Origin: an uncultured Rhodopila sp.
GTDB taxonomy: Bacteria; Pseudomonadota; Alphaproteobacteria; Acetobacterales; Acetobacteraceae
DNA length: 64,000 bases
Assembly (NCBI RefSeq): GCF_903944925.1
Contig: NZ_CAJATU010000163.1
Coordinates: 62,001-126,000, forward strand
Direction of reading: 5' to 3'
Each line of letters begins with the position of its first letter. Position 1 is the first letter of the stretch. The position numbers and the translations under genes were made by a program. Shown here one piece after another: positions 60,316-64,000 of this stretch. The notes beneath the pieces are model-generated. The model was not told where the DNA came from and did no database searches. It saw nothing but the letters and a program-made list of their open reading frames with translations.

Positions 60316-62594
60316 CTTTTCGGTTACTCGATCGCCTGGGCTTCGGCTGGAGCAGCCATATCTCGGCCCTATATTGGCTTGGGCTTTTGTATCGCCGCCC
60401 CGCCAACATCCGGGACATGCTGGGAGAGTTCCGTCCACTAGGTGCGGGCCTCGCGGGACTGACTTTGCTGCTGCATGCCTTGCCTTATGTTGTGGTCTTG
60501 AATCTTACCCTCGTCATTATGTTGGGTCCTGCAAACAGGGACGAAAATCAGGCTTTCTGGAATGAATCGCATTTCCAATGGTTTTCTTTTTTTGCGTTCG
60601 GGCTTCCTTTCACTGTTTTTTTCACGGTTGCTACCGGGATCGCCGTCGCGATTGTTGTCGCAATTGCATTGCGGACTGCGCGCGGAACTGCCGGCGCGAT
60701 TGCAATCGGGATTGCCTTTGGTATTCTGATCGGAATTGCTAACTTTACCGACATTTGGACGGCGACCGCGGTTGACGGCGCGATTCTCAGCGCGATTGTC
60801 GTCGAGATTGTCGACGGAGTCGCCGACGGGGTGGCCTTCGGGACTGTTGTCGGGGTTGCGGTCGGGATTGTCGGCGGGATTGGAGGCGGGACTGCCGGCG
60901 GGATTGGCTTCGGCATCGCAGGCTGGATTGTCTATACACGCTCCTACTATCTGCCGGCGCACCTACTTTACGTCTGGCCGGTGGCGCACGGGCGATGGTA
61001 CCAGAACCATCCTGTAGCATGGGACGATCTTTGCAGCCTGCCGTTCCCCTGGCTTGACCGTCTGCTGATTGCCTACGCTGATTTTGACTCGCAGCTAGGG
61101 CGACGTGAGATAGAGCGGCTGATCAACTCCTACCCCAGCCAACGTACAGCCGCTCTTCGTGCCCGCACCACCCTGCTCGCCCGTGATGCGGCAAAGCAGC
61201 CGCTCCTCTCGCGGCTGGACCTGGACACCGCTAGTCTGCCGAAGGGCACAAAGGGCTTCCTGGCCGATATCCCCCGTCTGCGCCAGATGATCGCAGAAAT
61301 CGCCGCGCAGCAACGCCAAATCGACCTGATCGCCCGGCCAGTGTTCCGCGAACCCATGGCCCATTTGCTGAGCCTGCAAATCGAGACGTTTATCGCGAAC
61401 GTTGCCGGCTTGCGCGAGCCCCTCGCGGCCGAGTTCCGCGCCGCCGCCCGGCATTGGCTGGTGATCGCCGATCGGCAGTGGCAGGAGGCACAAGCGGCGA
61501 TGGCCCGGTCGCCGACTCAACAGGTCTTCCGCGCCGGCGACCCGGTGGACCGGGCGCAGGAAGCCTTCGTGCCGCGCATGGAGGTGACCGGCGACGTCGA
61601 ACGCCAGCTCATGCTTGCCACCGGCTGCCCCGGTCTGGTGCTCTACGGACGGCGGCGCACCGGCAAGTCCACCATCCTGCGCAATCTCGACCAGTTCCTG
61701 CCGCGCCACGCCCACGTCGCGTCCCTGTCCATGCAGGACCCGGAGGCATTCACCTCGCTCGACTTCTTCGCCCGCCGCATCGCCACCGCCGTAGCCACAG
61801 CATGGCCGGACGAAGCGGCATCCCTGCCCGAACAACCGGGGCTTCCCGGCCTGTTCGCCCTGCTCGGCCGCGCCAACCAGCGCCTGCTGGCGGAGAACCG
61901 CCGTCTGCTGCTCGCCATCGACGAATACGAACTCATCGACCAGAAGATCGGCGAAGGCGTCTTCGCGGAGGACCTGCTCGCCACGCTGCGCGAATCCATC
62001 CAGACCCACCGCCGCATCGTCTGGATCTTCGCCGGCAGCCATGACATCACCGAACTGACTCACGCGCCCTGGACCTCCTACCTCGTCAGCGCCCGCACCA
62101 TCGAGGTGCCGTTGTTCACACCGGCGGAAACCCGCGCCCTGCTGACCGAGCCGCTGCGCTACTCGCCGCTGTGGCAGAAGGACGACCCGAAGCGCCCCCG
62201 CTTCGCCCCCGCCCTGTGGGGCGAGAACGGCATCGAGCGCATCCACGCCGAAGCCGGCGGCTGGCCGCATCTGGTCCAACTCATCGCCGAGACCGTCGTC
62301 GATCTGCTCAATGAAGGCACCGCCCCGAACGCGGATGCCGCGCTGCTGGAGCGCGCCCTCGACAAGGCGATCATCTCCGGCGACACGGTGCTGCGCGAAC
62401 TGGTGCAGCGCGAATCCCGCCTGCCCGGCGAATGGGACTACATCCGCGCGTTCCAGCGCGTGGACACCCAGCCGCCGCCGGAGGATGAGACTCTCCACCG
62501 CTCCCTCCGCCGCCGCCTGCTGGTGACCGAGGACAATGGCCTGTGGCGGATGCGCGTGCCGCTGATGCAGCGCTGGTTGCGGCAGCGGGGGTGA
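60312..62594 (+). CDS. Membrane-anchored STAND/AAA-like ATPase with glycine-rich transmembrane region
   Basis: A 760-residue protein starting at TTG 60312, overlapping the TIR stop. Residues 45-110 hold two to three hydrophobic helices and 115-206 are a Gly/Ala/Ile/Val repeat region (GIAVAIVVAIALRTARG; GVAVGIVGGIGGGTAGGIGF) that probably spans the membrane several times. The cytosolic half has Walker A YGRRRTGKST (445-454), Walker B LLLAIDEYELID (Asp537-Glu538) and IFAGSHDITEL, as in archaeal-ATPase/STAND sensors. Proposed role: sensing or scaffolding that controls the TIR effector. Confidence 0.7.
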   Translation: MTFRLLDRLGFGWSSHISALYWLGLLYRRPANIRDMLGEFRPLGAGLAGLTLLLHALPYVVVLNLTLVIMLGPANRDENQAFWNESHFQWFSFFAFGLPFTVFFTVATGIAVAIVVAIALRTARGTAGAIAIGIAFGILIGIANFTDIWTATAVDGAILSAIVVEIVDGVADGVAFGTVVGVAVGIVGGIGGGTAGGIGFGIAGWIVYTRSYYLPAHLLYVWPVAHGRWYQNHPVAWDDLCSLPFPWLDRLLIAYADFDSQLGRREIERLINSYPSQRTAALRARTTLLARDAAKQPLLSRLDLDTASLPKGTKGFLADIPRLRQMIAEIAAQQRQIDLIARPVFREPMAHLLSLQIETFIANVAGLREPLAAEFRAAARHWLVIADRQWQEAQAAMARSPTQQVFRAGDPVDRAQEAFVPRMEVTGDVERQLMLATGCPGLVLYGRRRTGKSTILRNLDQFLPRHAHVASLSMQDPEAFTSLDFFARRIATAVATAWPDEAASLPEQPGLPGLFALLGRANQRLLAENRRLLLAIDEYELIDQKIGEGVFAEDLLATLRESIQTHRRIVWIFAGSHDITELTHAPWTSYLVSARTIEVPLFTPAETRALLTEPLRYSPLWQKDDPKRPRFAPALWGENGIERIHAEAGGWPHLVQLIAETVVDLLNEGTAPNADAALLERALDKAIISGDTVLRELVQRESRLPGEWDYIRAFQRVDTQPPPEDETLHRSLRRRLLVTEDNGLWRMRVPLMQRWLRQRG

Positions 62595-62701
62595 TTGGCC
62601 GCTCGCGGCTTTCCGGCGCGACAACTCCCAACGCGAACTGCGCCCAGTCCTTGCAATTACCAGCCGGAAGTACGATTTTGCGGTGCGTGGAGACAAAACC
62701 C

Positions 62702-62899
62702 ATGACCATCCTCGATCAACCGGCGATCCCGGACCCCAAGCTTGCCTCGCCGGACGAACGTGTCCACGTCGCGGTGGCACCGGGGCTGCTCGACCAGGAG
62801 CATGTCGTTGACCGGGAGGAAGACGACACCGACGCCGATTACGAAGCCCGGAGCCGCTTGGTGGCTGCCGTGTTGAAGATCGCCCGGCAGGTTGACTGA
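62702..62899 (+). CDS. Acidic small protein, probable antitoxin of the PemK-like pair
   Basis: A 65-residue acidic protein (LDQEHVVDREEDDTDADYEA) with a C-terminal helix. ATG 62702 follows GGAGACAAAACC. It ends inside the start of the PemK-like gene (stop TGA 62897-62899; toxin TTG 62892). Acidity, size and coupling fit an antitoxin; no DNA-binding motif is evident. Confidence 0.5.
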   Translation: MTILDQPAIPDPKLASPDERVHVAVAPGLLDQEHVVDREEDDTDADYEARSRLVAAVLKIARQVD

Positions 62900-63329
62900 C
62901 AGTCCCTACCGGTCGGGCGACTTCGTTTGGTGCGCCTTTCCGGAGCATGAGAACCCTGCTCGTCCCGGCCCGATGCACCTCGCCTATGTGCTGGCCACGA
63001 CCGGCCGAATCTCAGTGATTGCAGCCTACACAACAAGCCAGCTATCTGCGGAAACAGCGGCGGCAGCGCGTGGGCGATTCCGGTTCAGCCGGGATCAGGC
63101 TCTGGAACTCGGCCAACAACGGGCCTTTGAACTAAATCTGCAACGGCTCGCGTTCGTCCCGATGACCGCCGTGTGGTTCCCCGGCCTGAACCAGCCGGAC
63201 AGAGGTATCCAGGGTCACGCACCCAAGCGCCTGCAACAACAGATCTGGCAAGCAGCCGAAGACATCCTCACACGTCACGCCGAGTTGGTCGAACGGCTTG
63301 GACCGCTGTGGCCAAACACCCGGCGTTAG
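62892..63329 (+). CDS. PemK/MazF-like protein
   Basis: A 145-residue protein. YRSGDFVWCAFPEHENPARP and HLAYVLATTGRISVIAAYTT match the start of PemK/MazF toxins (SH3-like barrel, mRNA endoribonuclease). The middle part, TAVWFPGLNQPDRGIQGHAP, is less typical, so it may be a divergent branch. It begins with TTG, overlapping the upstream gene by 8 bases. Confidence 0.55.
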   Translation: MTDSPYRSGDFVWCAFPEHENPARPGPMHLAYVLATTGRISVIAAYTTSQLSAETAAAARGRFRFSRDQALELGQQRAFELNLQRLAFVPMTAVWFPGLNQPDRGIQGHAPKRLQQQIWQAAEDILTRHAELVERLGPLWPNTRR

Positions 63330-63440
63330 CACCCCGGGGCCCCCAAACCACCGCCCCATCCCTTGTCGCCCCATCCCTTTGACCTTCCCCACCGCAAGCG
63401 CGATGCTCCGCCGCGCCGCACCGCCTGAGGGAGACGTTCA

Positions 63441-64000
63441 ATGATCGAAGTCTGGAGCTGGCCGACACCGAACGGCCACAAGGTCCATATCGCCCTGGAG
63501 GAACTCGGCCTCCCCTACAAGGTCATCCCGGTCAACATCGGCAAAGGCGACCAGTTCAAGCCCGAGTTCCTCGCCATCACCCCGAACCACCGCATCCCCG
63601 CCATCGTCGATCCCGACGGCCCCGGCGGCGTCCCGCTCAAGCTGTTCGAATCCGCCGCCATCCTCATCTACCTCTCCGAAAAATCCGGCGGTCGGCTGAT
63701 CCCGGCCGATCCCGTCCAGCGCTACACCTGCCTGCAATGGATGATGTTCCAGATGGGCGGCACCGGACCGATGTTCGGCCAGTACAATCACTTCGCCAAC
63801 TACGCTCCGGAGAAAATCCCCTACGCGATCGAGCGCTACACCAACGAGACAAAACGCCTGCACCGCGTGCTGGACAAACGGCTCGGCGAATCCGAATACC
63901 TGGCCGGTCCGGAGTATTCGATGGCCGACATCATCAACTTCCCCTGGATCCGCAACCCCGAGCGCCGCAACATCGACCTCGCCGACTACCCCAATGTGCA
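63441..64000 (+). CDS. Glutathione S-transferase family protein (YfcG/Ure2p-like), partial
   Basis: The first 186 codons lie in the window; the gene runs off the right end. MIEVWSWPTPNGHKVHIALE, LAITPNHRIPAIVDPDG and LFESAAILIYLSEKSGG form the thioredoxin-like glutathione site, and MMFQMGGTGPMFGQYNHFAN begins the helical domain typical of the YfcG/Ure2p disulfide-bond reductase group. ATG 63441 has GAGGGAGACG upstream. Confidence 0.93.
   Translation, partial: MIEVWSWPTPNGHKVHIALEELGLPYKVIPVNIGKGDQFKPEFLAITPNHRIPAIVDPDGPGGVPLKLFESAAILIYLSEKSGGRLIPADPVQRYTCLQWMMFQMGGTGPMFGQYNHFANYAPEKIPYAIERYTNETKRLHRVLDKRLGESEYLAGPEYSMADIINFPWIRNPERRNIDLADYPNV

Noticed and set aside
1-64000. tRNA, rRNA, CRISPR arrays, phage integrase or attachment sites
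   Set aside because: Looked for T-arm sequences, spaced direct repeats and integrase motifs by eye; none was convincing.

Overview
The window is high-GC DNA (one visibly AT-richer patch at about 5.55-7.5 kb) with short intergenic spaces and many 4-base ATGA/GTGA/TTGA gene overlaps. The argS / SPOR / nagZ / site-2 protease / scpA / scpB order, the A-type Fe-S carrier beside a dGTPase-like gene and the cytochrome and Mo gene content point to an alphaproteobacterium, most likely Rhodospirillales/Acetobacteraceae. That placement is inference. I saw no tRNA, rRNA, CRISPR array or intact insertion sequence.

Layout. 0-3.2 kb: end of gatB, an OFA-type MFS transporter, an A-type Fe-S carrier and a dGTPase-like HD hydrolase. 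3.3-8.1 kb is accessory: three tiny genes, two ParE-type toxin-antitoxin pairs, three orphan antitoxins, a decayed GNAT-toxin remnant and an AT-rich PLD-like gene with a frameshift. 8.2-14 kb is a housekeeping run (argS to scpB). 14-19 kb: a cyclic-nucleotide-binding protein, an FTR1-cupredoxin iron uptake operon, a solute-binding protein and a cytochrome c. 19.1-25.3 kb: an HME-type RND efflux operon. 25.6-28.7 kb: an ABC-F ATPase and an FAD/NAD(P)-binding protein. 28.8-34.4 kb: a sulfur-scavenging locus with two FMN monooxygenases and a MetNIQ transporter, led by a strong promoter, a palindromic operator and a 29-codon leader peptide ending Cys-Cys-Arg. 34.4-48.4 kb is a molybdenum island: modABC behind a BtuF/MolA-like binding protein, a split ModE + molbindin, DUF2325, DUF2478, a YqeB-like accessory protein, a YdeP-type molybdopterin oxidoreductase, and two genes for molybdopterin-oxidoreductase-like domains, each with a ModE-type operator. 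48.5-58.7 kb: small membrane proteins, a frameshifted K+ channel, dnaE2, a lipoprotein hydrolase, a zinc-finger protein, polA and another frameshifted gene. 59-64 kb: a TIR-domain gene coupled to a membrane STAND-like ATPase (candidate defence pair), a PemK-like toxin-antitoxin pair and the start of a glutathione S-transferase.

Most interesting points. (1) A ModE regulon that seems to include a PEP-CTERM mini-protein and a tandem-domain protein related to each other, suggesting a Mo-starvation response at the cell surface. (2) The TIR + glycine-rich membrane ATPase pair. (3) The putative cysteine-sensing leader of the sulfur operon. (4) A recurring device in which the second gene of a toxin-antitoxin or defence pair starts with TTG inside or next to the TGA stop of the first. 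(5) A REP-like palindromic repeat family (four copies), one copy inserted in frame inside dnaE2. Three genes carry a one-base frameshift in or beside short base runs; either the assembly has indels or these genes are decaying.
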